Positions 1 to 11,682 of a DNA stretch of 64,000 nt are shown in pieces. The notes under the pieces were generated by a model. The model saw only the letters and a list, made by a program, of their open reading frames with translations. It made no database searches and was not told where the DNA came from. The position numbers were made by a program, and so were the translations under genes. Source of the DNA: Haliotis asinina (taxonomy: Eukaryota; Mollusca; Gastropoda; Lepetellida; Haliotidae); NCBI RefSeq assembly GCF_037392515.1, contig NC_090291.1:1328501-1392500 (forward strand). The letters run 5' to 3'. Numbering within the stretch: the first letter of the stretch is position 1; every line of letters begins with the position of its first letter.

Positions 1-900
1 CAGGCGACAGGAGACTTGAGCAGGTTACGGTCATCCGTATTTCCTTCTTATTCATGAGATGCAAGATCTGCAGCTCTCAGTTAACAACACGTCGCTGGCC
101 CATTACTTGCCCAAGTCAGAAAACCAGGCCCATCAAGCATTCTGGAACTGGACCTGTACTATTCTGCATATTGGCATTGAACTGACCCAGTACAGGCAAA
201 GAACTGTGGCCCACGATACACAACCATAACGGCTGCACATTGGTCGTTTTCAGTTGGGCCGGAGTTTATGTTCTTGAATGAGATATGTCAACAGGCACGT
301 ACTGAATCAGTGAATTTTTCAAATCCTTTTGTCTCAGCAAAATTCACTCTGCATGTTATTTGTACAAAATTTAGCTCAACTCTTCACCTTAGTTGGAAAT
401 GTAGTCTACAAAAGCTTCTCAACAAATACCGTTGCTTTTTAGTACCACATCAAACATGACATACTGAATGCATTCAGAAATGTAGAAAATGACACGCTCG
501 AGCTTTTGTCCATCTCTCTCGATCACACGACATGGTCCTGAGATAATCCCTCACAATTCACAAGACAGGAGGTGCACTTTCTATACTGGGCCGGTACAGT
601 ATTGCGGTGCGGTATTTAAGGTACCCGCCCATATATGACCCAGTACAATTTTGCCTGTAACGGGTCACTAAAGGAAAACAAGCACTGGTCCAATACTAGC
701 TCTATACTGGAGTACGTTATTCCAGTACCAACGGTACAGGCCAGAATGATGCTAGTACTGGCCCAGTAATCTGATGTTAGCTGGACTTCTCCAAGGACAG
801 ATGTCATCCACAATTCCCCTTACCCAGTCTAATCCTGTTCTGAGACAAGACAGCTTCACAACCATTCACGTAGGGGCCGAAGATCTATCCCGTTAAGATC
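1..900. other. Unannotated AT-rich stretch
   Basis: No convincing exon or known element was recognised. Short related words such as 'tactgggcc' and 'ggtacagg' recur in both orientations between about 560 and 790, giving a weakly palindromic patch. I could not define its borders. Confidence 0.4.
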
Positions 901-904
901 GCAG

Positions 905-1045
905 TTAGATTTGAGAGGCGACGAACGGAATCGGGATGTCATCATCGCAGCTCGTATCGCTATCACTCGATTGTCTGGTCCATTATTCAACGATTGACGT
1001 CATACAGCTGGAATATTGTTGGCTTGTGTCGTTTAACAAGAACTA
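905..1045 (-). repeat. Degenerate copy of the ~270-bp abalone-type dispersed repeat
   Basis: Reads as the - orientation of the family: a 'gaggcgacgaacggaatcggg' like start, then 'cactcgattgtctggtcc', then 'tacagctggaatattgttgg' and a 'gtttaac' end. Compare the fuller copy at 55370-55650. Strongly diverged. Confidence 0.6.
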
Positions 1046-2540
1046 AACAACTTGCTCAGGTACCAATGTCAACCAAACGGGACCCCTGTGTGTACTCGGG
1101 TTGAAATATATCAACACAAATCAGACTGCATCACTGCTGTCAATATTCGACATACCCTGCACCTTCCAGAAATGGAATTTACGCGCATACTATGAGGGCA
1201 GATTCTTTCAACCAACATATGCTTCCTTTTTCATGAGACTGAAGCACAAATTCACTTCCGGATTATTGCGAAAATTCCGTCACCGGCATTTGGACCGCTC
1301 CGGATGGACAAAGCTCTGTTCCATCAGATAACAGAACTGTGGATTGAGTATCCATGGAGCATGTCCCATAACAACTCATAAAAACTATATTGCTTCTCAG
1401 TGTTACAAACACAGAAAACACCTCTTCATCCATTGAAAGCCTTGATCAGGAAAGCTACACTTGCGACATGACTTCAGAAAACATAGGAATCGTATAGAAG
1501 ATCAAGCATGAGCTCATGAGTTTTGAGCTAATTGTTGATTGGTCAATATTTTCGGACTAGTTTGATCTGTAAACAAAGATAGTCCGCTTGATTGAGCCAT
1601 GATTTGTTCAAAAGACATAAATGGTCGGTTAAATGCCAAGACACGAGGAAATTATTCATTGCAGAATTTAAAGCAATAAATGTTCGCACTGCTTTGTAAA
1701 TACTTGTTTTATGTCGTATGGTGTCCCTCGTTTCTTCTTCCACAACCCTTGTTCACTAAGATGTATTCATACGCAAGCCTTCAAATGAACTTGTTACAGG
1801 TGACAAAACACTCGGGTCAGATTCCCCACACTTGCGCGCGCACACACGTGTACAGACACTCGTGTGCAGCTGTCTTCTGCAGTGGATGAGTGAGTGTTTC
1901 TCTGGACGCGTGGTTTATGTAAATGTGTGTTTATTTATGTGTAGATTTTACGCAAAAGAACATGGTTCCTTCGCCTTCAGGTCTCATGTCTTCTAGGGGT
2001 GTCCTGAAATACAGTGACATCATCAAAAACGCCATGAACACCTCTGAGATAAATCAGAGCAGAGACACTATGCCACTATCACTACAGCCAGGTATCTAGT
2101 ATGTTCGCACAAGACAGTTAGCATGGGGAATGGGTTATTGCGTTGTGTATTCTTGAATTATGAAGAATAGTTTGCTTTCACACTTTTAGCTTCCGCCAGT
2201 CAGATGTAACACGACTGACATGTGTATCGCACAAAACGTGCACCCTGTTACCTTGAATGTTTATGTATTTATCGTTATCGACACCGTGGTGGTGTTATTA
2301 TTAACACCTTTAGTGCTGATGTATACATATATTTAATTGTTTACATACGAAATCCTGTAATGAATGTTTATTAACACAATTACTGCAAAAACAGTTCCTA
2401 ATGTGGCAGTGTTCAATAGTAAGTACTTCTGCATGACGTCTTAGCCTGTGGAATGTCCCGTTTTGTTCAGAAAGTATTAGATCTTTCCATGCTCCATTGA
2501 TGAAACCAATGCTATTCATCTATACATATGGAAATTAATT
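1046..2540. other. Unannotated intergenic DNA
   Basis: Several short open frames on both strands, none with recognisable protein features or splice context. I see no gene here. Confidence 0.4.
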
Positions 2541-4012
2541 AAGCAACACCAAATTCAAAGACACATAAAAACTTAACAAAGTATAACGAAGTAATTTTGA
2601 TGATTGATTATTCAATTTTGATGTATTGACATACAGCATGAGCTTTTCATGGGTTGATATGACGCGCGTGAAGCTTGCACAGCGCACGTGCATTGCTTTA
2701 ACCTCAACTTTCGAAAAATGCACTTTTTCCCTGGGGTGTTTACAAGCGCAGGTTGTCGATTGCATTCGGTTTTTCATTCATTTCAATGTCATGGCACGTA
2801 GGAAATTATCAGAGGCCACTCGTTGGCAAATAATCGGCATGAGGAATGCTGGTATGTCTCTAAGACAAATCGGGACTCAAATCGGACGACATCATTCCAT
2901 AATTTCAAAACTTTTGAAAAAATACCGGGCCACTAATGAAGTTAAAGACCTGCCTAGACCAGGAAGACCCAGGAAGACCACAGTCCGGGAGGACAGAGCT
3001 TTACTGAGACTTGTACGGCGCAGGTCCTTCGACTCGAGCTCTCGGTTGAGACAGGAGTGGCTTCCAGGGAGACCCATCTCGAACAGGACTGTTCGGAATC
3101 GTCTGAAAGCTGCAGGATACCGGGCAAGGAGGCCAATCAAGCGACCCAGACTGTCTCCAGCCCATAAGGCAGCCCGACTGGCCTGGTGTAATGACCGTTT
3201 GCACTGGAACATTGCCTCTTGGAGGAAGGTCCATTTCTCAGATGAGAGCCGGTTCTTGCTGCACATGGTGGACGGTCGTACTCGGGTCTGGAGGCAGAGG
3301 AACACAGCAATGGCTCCACGGAACATCCAGGAGACTGTGGCCTTTGGGGGAGGTTCCGTTATGGTATGGGGGTGCATTTCCATGAACTGCAAGTTGGATA
3401 TCATTACCATCCGTGGCAACCTTAACGGTGTTCGTTACCAACAGGAGGTTCTTGACAGGGCTGTGGTACCTCATTTTGAGAACCATCCTCTGGCAACGAG
3501 ACCCATATTTATGGACGACAATGCTAGACCTCACAGGGCGCATGCTGTAAATGATTTTTTGCGGCAAAATGCAATTGACAGAATTCCATGGCCTGCCATG
3601 AGCCCTGACCTCAACCCCATTGAACATTTGTGGGACTTTATTGGCCGTCGTGTGAGGCAGAGAGACCCACCAGTCCATAATCTCAACGAATTGACGGCTG
3701 CCCTGCATGAGGAGTGGAACAGGATCCCCCAGAATCAGATCCGGAGACTCATCCAAGGAATGAGGAGGCGTCTGGAATCGGTGGTGCGTGCGCAGGGAGG
3801 ACACACTAGATATTGATGAAAGTCGGTGTGCAGACTCTCAGATGACTGTTCTTTCTTTCCATGTGACATTTGTGTTAATACACCTGACAACAACGTCTGT
3901 GGATGAATAGTAAATTGTGTCCATTTTTTCATGAATTTAAGACAGTTTTAAGAATTTGGATTTCGTTGCAATAAAGCAAAGTCTTGATACTTTTTCCCTT
4001 TAAGTTGTTTGT
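2541..4012 (+). mobile_element. Tc1-like DNA transposon, approximate full element
   Basis: The element surrounds an intact transposase frame. The left edge (from about 2541, 'aagcaacaccaaattcaaag') and the reverse complement of the right edge (ending about 4010, 'aaacaacttaaaggg') can be aligned over roughly 50 bp with several mismatches. Both share an 'aacgaa' core, as expected for worn terminal inverted repeats. TA dinucleotides lie beside both edges, the usual Tc1/mariner target. Borders are tentative because the repeats are degenerate. Confidence 0.55.
2791..3816 (+). CDS. Tc1-like transposase, intact DD34E
   Basis: Cut-and-paste DNA transposase of the Tc1/mariner superfamily, 341 residues, the normal length for the family, with no frameshift or stop. 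I start at 2791 (MARRKLSE...) because homology begins there; the frame is open 55 codons further upstream but without family similarity. Residues 1-110 form the paired helix-turn-helix DNA-binding region, with a GRPR AT-hook-like motif at 58-61. The catalytic core has D151 (HFSDES), a glycine-rich 'FGGGSVMVWG' strand at 185-194, D243 (MDDNARPH) and E278 (PDLNPIEHLW), with exactly 34 residues between the last two. It acts in the nucleus on the element's own terminal repeats. All three catalytic residues and the full frame are present, so it may be recent; the worn terminal repeats argue the other way. Confidence 0.95.
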   Translation: MARRKLSEATRWQIIGMRNAGMSLRQIGTQIGRHHSIISKLLKKYRATNEVKDLPRPGRPRKTTVREDRALLRLVRRRSFDSSSRLRQEWLPGRPISNRTVRNRLKAAGYRARRPIKRPRLSPAHKAARLAWCNDRLHWNIASWRKVHFSDESRFLLHMVDGRTRVWRQRNTAMAPRNIQETVAFGGGSVMVWGCISMNCKLDIITIRGNLNGVRYQQEVLDRAVVPHFENHPLATRPIFMDDNARPHRAHAVNDFLRQNAIDRIPWPAMSPDLNPIEHLWDFIGRRVRQRDPPVHNLNELTAALHEEWNRIPQNQIRRLIQGMRRRLESVVRAQGGHTRY

Positions 4013-4019
4013 CAGAGAT

Positions 4020-4825
4020 CGTCTGTTGAATAAAAAAGTGTCAAACTATATCAACCCGGCATATTTTGATTGTCAGAACACTTCAAAGTTGCTCCAATAG
4101 AAAAAATTGGGGTGTTGCTTGATTAATTTCCAGGTGTATATATTGTCTAATGCGTGAGAACAGCTGCACCTGCCGCCGATTACCTGTCAATACCGCCATG
4201 ACGGCCCCCAGCAAACACCTGTCTCTGTCACACTTGTCGACTCTGTGTTTGGGACCCATCAGACGAGATGCCAGCCAAGAATCTAAGGACCAATTAGCAT
4301 TGCACTTACACATATCATGTCAGGAGGCCACATTCAGTGATCTGTATCAAAGGTGAGTTACATGGGAGGGGAGACAACATTAGTGATGCTTGCCGATATA
4401 ATGTGGATTCACCTTTCTAAATCATACCGATAGTGGTTACGTATAAAACACTTTTAACTGAATCATTTCTAGAAAGAAAAAAGAACTCTAATTTGAAAAT
4501 GTTTTGTCATTAAATTATAGACTGATGATTGATGTGTTCAGTACACGTATTCTTACCCAATTTAATGACTCGCTGATTTGGTAATAATGTTTACAAACTT
4601 TCATTTCGGTAAACGTCCAAACAAGCTTATATAATTAATGGATAATTATCAATCATATTCAAATGCACACCTTGAGGTTTACAATAGATCTGGTTATTCA
4701 TTGATCGAATACATGGCTACAGCACCTCGTGGCACCGTTAGGATGAAGACCAGCGCGCTGACGAATGTCAAGAGACTCCACTGTTGATTGTATCCAAATG
4801 GGGTCTCCGTCCTTGCACTTTTACC
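4020..4825. other. Unannotated intergenic DNA
   Basis: No recognisable exon, RNA gene or repeat. Open frames here are short and compositionally ordinary. Confidence 0.4.
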
Positions 4826-4828
4826 ACT

Positions 4829-4965
4829 AGTAGCCTAGTGGTTAAAGCGTTTCCTCTTTTGACCTAAGATACCGGTTCGATTCCAAAGTGGCTGCACTGT
4901 TTGGTGTCCCCCAATGTGATATTGGGTCATTGGTAAAGTCATCCTCCAGTGGACTATATAGATAT
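4829..4965 (+). repeat. SINE family 1 (tRNA-derived), degenerate copy
   Basis: Has the tRNA-like A box 'tagcctagtggttaaagcg', a decayed B box 'ggttcgattcc', and the family tail 'tggtgtcccccaatgtgatatt'. The full version is at 54361-54530. Confidence 0.75.
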
Positions 4966-5054
4966 AGATATCTTTTAGTAATAAGCCAGACACCTCTGGT
5001 ACACTGAATTTTGTCATGGATCTAATTTATGTACAACGTGCAGGTCCTGGTTAG

Positions 5055-5170
5055 AATTGGTGTCCATCAACCCATGCTTATAAAGGGACCTGAAGGTCGG
5101 GCTCGTCATCGTAGACAAGTTGTGTAGATCGATGCTCATGCTGTTGATCACTTGGTTCATCATTTGGAAT
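5055..5170 (-). repeat. Dispersed repeat, degenerate - copy
   Basis: Contains 'tagatcgatgctcatgctgt' followed by 'tgatcacttggtt', diagnostic of the - orientation of the ~270-bp family. Both ends are lost. Confidence 0.55.
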
Positions 5171-5587
5171 GTTGGAATATTTCTGAGCGCGGCATTAAAC
5201 AGCAAACACAAAACAGTAACCGACACCAAGTACATATAACACTGTCATTGCTTCCAGATAAGACACTTTGCATGCAATGAAAACATTCTGTAAAACCGAC
5301 AGCTTTATCAAAAAGCATAACACACGAAATTTTAAGAACACTAAGTACATGCTTCCTAGACTAATATCCAACCTGTGATTGCTTCCTGTTCCCATCAACC
5401 GACTAGAAAAGTACCGATGATCATGATACCTTCCCTGTTGATATGCTTGATCTCTAGATGAACCACTTAACCATTTACAAAGTGTTCATAAACGTCCATC
5501 TTTAACAATGTTATTCCAATGTCCAGTTTCAGGAGCGATTGGAGCGATTTGTTTTTAAATCTTAAGGCAGATATGCCACAGATGTAG

Positions 5588-5765
5588 TGGGTGAGTGAGT
5601 TTAGTTTTACGCCACACTCAACAATATTCAGCTATATGACGGCGATCTGTAAATAATCGCGCCTGGACCTGATAATCCAATGATCAACAGCACAAGCATC
5701 GATCTGTGCAATTGGGAACCGATGATATGTGTCAACCATGTCACCGCGCCTGCCACGTGACAGGG
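5588..5765 (+). repeat. Dispersed repeat, + copy (5' two thirds)
   Basis: Starts 'gtgagtgagtttagttttac', continues with 'ctgtaaataatcg' and 'caattgggaaccgatgatat'. It stops before the usual 'gacaagcat' end. Confidence 0.8.
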
Positions 5766-5769
5766 TACA

Positions 5770-8065
5770 ATAGCGAATGCCACTTCTTTGAGATATTGCT
5801 TGTAGAATCATATAAGCCTACAGTTATTGACCTTCTCCATGTCTGAAAGAACTTATCTGTCAGTGGTATATCTACTGTTGAAACTAGTCACTCCACGAGT
5901 GACTGAATATCGTTTTACGCCAATTTTAGCTAGATTCCAGCAACATCACGACAACTACTAGACTGCACCAAAGCCCAGATACTAATCACTTCACTGAGGC
6001 AACATGGGCTTAGCAAACCTGCCGAGTCAGACAAGTTACACAGATAAGAGCAAATATATATTTTAACAAAAAGGCTTGTTCAGCATTGTTTACAAATTTA
6101 TACCAGAAACCTTTAACTCGCTTGGCTAACTATATACTGGAGGGTCATCCTCCTAGTTATCCGATACTATGTAGGGACGTGTAGACTAAAAAGGTTTAAA
6201 CTAATCTGAAAACGTTCAGGTTGATCGTGTCAGTTTTAGGTATTCGGTTCACGATACTTCAGACCGATGAACAAATATAGCTCATATCATTGCATGAAAT
6301 ACTATTTAAATGCAAGTAAATATTTCATTACTTTCATGAATCAGTTCCGTTTGGTTCTCGTGGTGTTCACATCTTTCCAGAATACAGCTTTTATTCTTTC
6401 GCTCTTTGTGACTGGTTATGCCAAAGACAGTTTTTTTTCGGTCTACCAGTTCGTGCCATCCATTACAAAGAGGTCTGTGCCAACCAGCCATGATCAGAAA
6501 TTTAATACATTTTAACTTCCTTTTTGTGCCTAAATGCATTTGTAAGCGGCATTCGCTGTCATTGCCTAGATACATACAAACAGTACATTCCAGGTTACTT
6601 TTGGTTCCTGAAAAACATTTGCAACATTCATTGTTCATGTTTAAAGAATGCACGAACGCTCCTCTTCACTGGATAGCTGCTATTTTCATCGAATCCTCTC
6701 TATCCTGTACACCGGAAGCAACAACAATCAGGCAATGTAGTCTTTGCATTTTGCATCCTTATTGGTGGATATTTTCTTTCTGGATATTCTTTAAGTTAAG
6801 CAAATTGTACACCTTCACAAGGTCCAACTTACAAACGTAGCTTGGTCAATTCTGTGAATGCAGTCATCAGTTTCTGGATAAGGAGTTAGTCCATTTCAGA
6901 TGATACAACACCAGTAGGTAGAGTCAGGCTTCGGTATCATGATGCGTTGTGAACGAACTTCCCCTTCCTCCCCTGTCTCCACTTCTGCCTCATCTCGCGC
7001 TTCTTCATCTCGGTTCCATGTTGTCATTCTCCATATCAGACATGAGGTTTTGGAACTATTCATGTCTGAGTGGATCTAGGTCATGTATTCAGTGATGAAA
7101 GGCTCACTAGTATCATCCATGCCATGTCTAGCTAAATCAGCACATCCTAGTGCAATGACTCAGAAGCCTACCAATTTCTCTTTTGTGACTGTGGTATGCC
7201 AAGGACATACATAGCAAAGTGAAAGAAATGAAATTAGATCACTGGTCAGACGGAACTATTTGGTGTAAGTGAACCCTTGTGATGAGCTTTATGAAGACTT
7301 TAAAGCTGAGTGGTTCAATGTTTATCTTCAATTGAATGACATCAACTGCTAATTTTAAGACTGTTTGGAGTACACAGTACAAAGTAACAACCATCAAACC
7401 AATTAAGAAGTATCCTGAAGGGAATGATCTAAGCAAGCACCGTCAAGATTATTTGTAGCATCAAACCATCCGCAACCCCACCGGCTCCTTCTGTTTGTAT
7501 CACGTGACGTACCAGAAAACAGGTCTAAATACGTACACAGTAAAGACCTGGTTCGACAGACACCACACTCAGTGTTAATTACGCTGGCTGTGATCTGACA
7601 ATCACAAAAGCATAGGAGATGTTTGTGACTTTGATCTTGAGTATATGACAATCAAACAATAAATGAACTCAGCATCCAGCTGGAATATCAAAACGCTTGG
7701 AGAATGAACTGTTGACCTCATATGTTTTTATATCTAAATAGACGTATACCAAGGCGACCTGTCTTGTCCCCAGTTAGACGACTGGCACTACGGGAGCGAC
7801 TAACTCCACAGACCAGAACGTTTCCATATATGTAGCCGTGTAGTCATGTGCTAAGCTTGAAGTTTGAAGCTTGGGTTAATTGATCAACCTTCCATTCATC
7901 CAGGTACGCCCCAAAATCTCTTCCGCCTCCTTCCCAACTCTCACTCTACCAACTAACACTTGGAATACATACAGGCTATAATATTTTGATGAAGCTAGCA
8001 TTACTGATCTATACAACATATGCCATATTTGGGATTTCATTGTCTTAGCAAAGTACATATTCTAG
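5770..8065. other. Unannotated intergenic DNA
   Basis: A weak repeat remnant may lie at 5895-6050 ('actgaatatcgttttacgcc'). Frames at 6267-6840 are open on both strands but show no domain, signal peptide or splice pattern that I recognise. Confidence 0.35.
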
Positions 8066-8069
8066 TCAG

Positions 8070-8265
8070 CCACCGCGATTTTCGTCTGACTTAACTTGTG
8101 TGCTGCCGATTAGGTGCCTGACTCAGAGGGCGCGGGTTCGAATCCCGGATAGAAGTCAATAAAAAAGTCCTAGAATTTGTACTTTACTAAGAAAGTGAAA
8201 TCCCAAATATGACATATGTTGCATTTGACACTTTCTAAATGGCATTGTGCAATCAATTCTGATCT
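8070..8265 (+). repeat. SINE family 2 (tRNA-derived) with palindromic tail
   Basis: Head contains 'gtgctgccgattaggtgcct' and a good B box 'gggttcgaatcccgg'. The tail carries an inverted repeat: AGAAAGTG at 8190-8197 pairs with CACTTTCT at 8229-8236, flanking an inner CAAAT/ATTTG pair and the palindrome ACATATGT. Related copies are at 20663, 24040, 24305 and 24495. Confidence 0.75.
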
Positions 8266-8269
8266 ATAG

Positions 8270-10195
8270 TTAAAAACTAAACAAATGTTCTACTCCACGT
8301 TACAGTAATCATTGAACAATCATATAATTACATATTTAGATTTTTTCTAGTTTAACGTAAATGTTAGTGTAACCCCTACTTATTAACCATGGAAATCAGT
8401 TTTATTTGTATTTTCGAGTTTGGCAAATAACGTACAAACAAGTACATTAATAGACAGATTTGCATTATGAATCATGTTCAACCACTGACATATACCATAG
8501 GACCTTCTGAAAAAATCTAGACTGACTGCACTTTCAGTTTTATTGCTGTCAATTGTTTTCACTGAGAATCACTACAAACAGGTAACAATTTCTGCGGCTA
8601 CTAATATTACTTACATGTAAATCTTGCGTTCTATTCTTGATGGAGGGTTTATTCCAGTACATCACGATATTGCACTGGAGGATCCCCTTGCGTATTCTGT
8701 GCCACATAATCTACCAAACATGCTCTGTGTGACTGGGATGTGGAAAAGGTAGAGTTGCTACCGCCTTTTATCACAAGGGATCTCCATCGGCCCACGCACC
8801 ACAGGACCTAGCAATGTCGTTCATGAAGACCGGCCTTGCATCAAGGAAATGTGTTACAACAGTCCCGTCTAAGATGTCAGCGTGTGACCGTTCTTTATTC
8901 AGATTCTGTCACAATCTTCACGAGGTCCGCTTTACAGTCAGGTGAGAAGAACCCAGCACAATGGACGAACCCTTGCCAAACGGTGTTGAGCACAGGAACT
9001 GGTTCTGCGGTGTCCGTCCAGTAGACCCTTCTCCATGACGTCCAGTGACGTCAAGACGTTAAGCGAAATCGGATCGTTCTGCAAGACATGCGTTGATGTA
9101 GAGGTTGTCATGAACGGATTAAAACCTCAGATTCTCAGGTCTCCTTATCAGCTGTCACACGTGGTGACTGGTTGTTCTTAACGATAGTAGTTTGCTGTTT
9201 GATCTTGCAAAAGCCATGTCAGCATTTCGCTCTCCAATAACTGTTTGTGAACAGATTTCAGTGGAGGACTCATCACATGACGTCAATTAGACTCCCAATT
9301 TATCGGTTTGTAAGAACAGTTTACTTAATTAAACTCGATAAATGCGCGCCCGAAGTTTTAGAATATTCATACAGACAAATACAGTTACGACATGAATATG
9401 AATAGCTATATGAGAGTTAAAAACTATATTTTGCATTCTTTGGGATGCATCATAAATACACAATAGTTAACAAGTAGTCTTCAAGTGGTACTGTTAAAGG
9501 TCTGAGACTGACTGCAATGAACTCTGTTTTTGGAATTCGAAGCTAATTATTTTCAATGTAATTATTTCTTGGGTCCACAGACTTCTGTCAACCAGTGCCT
9601 GGATCACAATGATGGAAAAGGCTTCTTGCACTGCAGAAATGACGCCATCATGATCTGCATAGTGCTTGCCAGACAATTCCTTCATTTGGTGGGAATGTGT
9701 CAAATCTGACCAGACAAAGCATGGTCTAAGAGTTAGACCCCATAGACGTACATAGTAGACTTGACGCCAACAACGTAGGATAGTATTGGGCCTTAATATA
9801 TGACCTTTGTAATCACAGAAATGTCAAGTCACCACCTTGGTATCAGTGGGACAGATTTTGCATTCGTTGGAGATAAATAATTTGGAAGTTTCCTCTGAGG
9901 CTGAACCCAAAGATAACCATGGTTACATATTGCACGATGATATTAGCTGGTTTTGTGGCATAACGACTACAAATTCCATAACAGAGATGAAAACATGGAG
10001 TCAAGTGAGCAATCAGGCTGTGAGAGTCATGCCAAGTTCATTCCAGAGTTATCTCTCGACACACTCATGTGAGAAGACGTATAGGTGAAGGAACTCATCG
10101 ACTGTCCATTATCCTTTGTCTGTGAACACACTATCCTTTTCTTACTCCGCTGAACAGAAACTAACACAGTTTCAAAGGAAAGAGCATCAACCCCT
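8270..10195. other. Unannotated intergenic DNA
   Basis: No domain-bearing frame and no repeat that I can name. Confidence 0.35.
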
Positions 10196-10196
10196 A

Positions 10197-10527
10197 AAGT
10201 TCAGAGCATGTCCACCGCTAGAGTTCAGAGCATGTCCACCGCTGGAGTAGCAGAGCATGTCCACCGCTGGAGTAGCAGAGCATGTCCACCGCTGGAGTAG
10301 CAGAGCATGTCCACCACTGGATTAGCAGAGCATGCCCACCGCTGGAGTAGCAGAGCATGTCCACCGCTGGAGTAGCAGAGCATGTCCACCGCTGGAGTAG
10401 CAGAGCATGTCCACCACTGGAGTAGCAGAGCATGTCCGCCGCTGGATTAGCAGAGCATGCCCACCGCTGGAGTAGCAGAGCATGTCCACCGCTGGAGTAG
10501 CAGAGCATGCCCACCGCTGGAGTAGCC
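10197..10527. repeat. 25-bp minisatellite, about 13 copies
   Basis: Unit 'gtccaccgctggagtag' plus 'cagagcat', tandem with few changes (gtt for gta, cactg for cgctg, gccc for gtcc). One early unit is 24 bp. A long - strand frame through it (to 10613) follows from the repeat and is not a gene. Confidence 0.95.
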
Positions 10528-10569
10528 CTTGCTGTTGTTGCTTCTATGGATTTACTAGATCTTACTAGT

Positions 10570-10700
10570 AATCGTATGCTCGTCACGTGGAAGACTAGGG
10601 TTCGATTCCCCACATAGGTACAACCCCATTTCTGGTGTCCCCCTCAGTGATATTACTGGAATATTGCTTATAGCGTTGTAGAACCGCACTGACTCATTAG
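10570..10700 (+). repeat. SINE family 1, 5'-truncated copy
   Basis: Begins within the tRNA-like head ('gtatgctcgtcacg'), has the B box 'gggttcgattccccacatag' and the tail 'tggtgtccccctcagtgata'. It directly follows the minisatellite. Confidence 0.8.
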
Positions 10701-11420
10701 CTGGAATAGTTTTCGCATGAATTCCGATCGTCATTACGACTCCATTGTGGTTGTTCTCCATGGCGTCAGAAAACGAAGACCATCTCCTATCTGGAGCCTC
10801 CTGCAGCTGGACTCATGATTGCATGAGTTACAGTACGTTCCATCTGGATCTAACTGAAAATGAAACGTTTTATGTTGCCAGTGATATTGGCGATTTTATC
10901 TAAGATGTAACATAAAGGGTTCCTTAAATTCCATGGAGGTATTTCTTTTTGCATAACCTGCCTTGGGTGAGAGTCCCAAAACCTCTGATTTTCAGAAGGC
11001 AGTCTCCAAGTAACCGAAGCTGAGAGAAAATTAATTTCTTCTGGACTGGTTTTGTGAATATCTCATATTGGTATCAATAACATTTTCTGTAAACAAAACA
11101 AATTGGGGAAAGATACACAGAAAGAAATGACAAGCCTCACCTGAAGTACAACACTGAAATACAGAACAAGACGTTACCAAGCACTCACATATATACTTTG
11201 AGCAATCTGCCAGTCCTTCCAACCTCTGCAGTGGACAAGTCACAGCTTCTGAGGTACAAATGAGCATTCTCTTTCTACAAGGATTTCAAGAAACGTCAGG
11301 AAACTCTTGATCGAAAGGTTTTCGATGAACGTTACGTAATAACAGACACCTACTTTGTTATGCAAACAGTTTGAGTGACGGGCGCTGTTGGTAGAGCAGA
11401 AGGCGTTGACCCTTTTCATA
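10701..11420. other. Unannotated intergenic DNA
   Basis: Nothing recognised. Confidence 0.35.
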
Positions 11421-11421
11421 A

Positions 11422-11682
11422 GTACCTGTTGTCATCATTGAATGTTTAACATCCATTAATATAGCCGAATCCATTCCATCAGACCTAATCATAAACTTTG
11501 ACCAAACTGGTGTTAAGATTGTTCCCGTCTCCAACTGGACATTGGCCGGTCAAGGTACTAAGCAAGTGTCTGTGATAGGTGTGGAGGACAAACGCGAGAT
11601 TACCATGTTACTTGGTAGTACTGCATCTGGCAACCTGTTATGCGTATATTGGACTCAGAATAGTCTGGGTAATGACGTTTAG
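11422..11682 (+). pseudogene. pogo/Tigger-like transposase fragment
   Basis: An open frame of about 86 codons without its own start contains 'DLIINFDQTGVKIVPVSNW', then 'KQVSVIGVEDKREITMLL'. This resembles the DDE superfamily endonuclease core of pogo/Tigger-type transposases, where the D of 'NxDQTG' is the first catalytic aspartate. Only this segment is present; the DNA-binding head and the remaining catalytic residues are missing. I read it as a dead fragment; membership is from memory of the motif. Confidence 0.65.

Noticed and set aside
2892..3804. Long - strand frames opposite the Tc1 transposase
   Set aside because: Shadows of the intact + strand transposase; no similarity of their own.
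10218..10613. 131-codon frame on the - strand
   Set aside because: It is the 25-bp minisatellite read through; its 25-residue period is exactly three repeat units.
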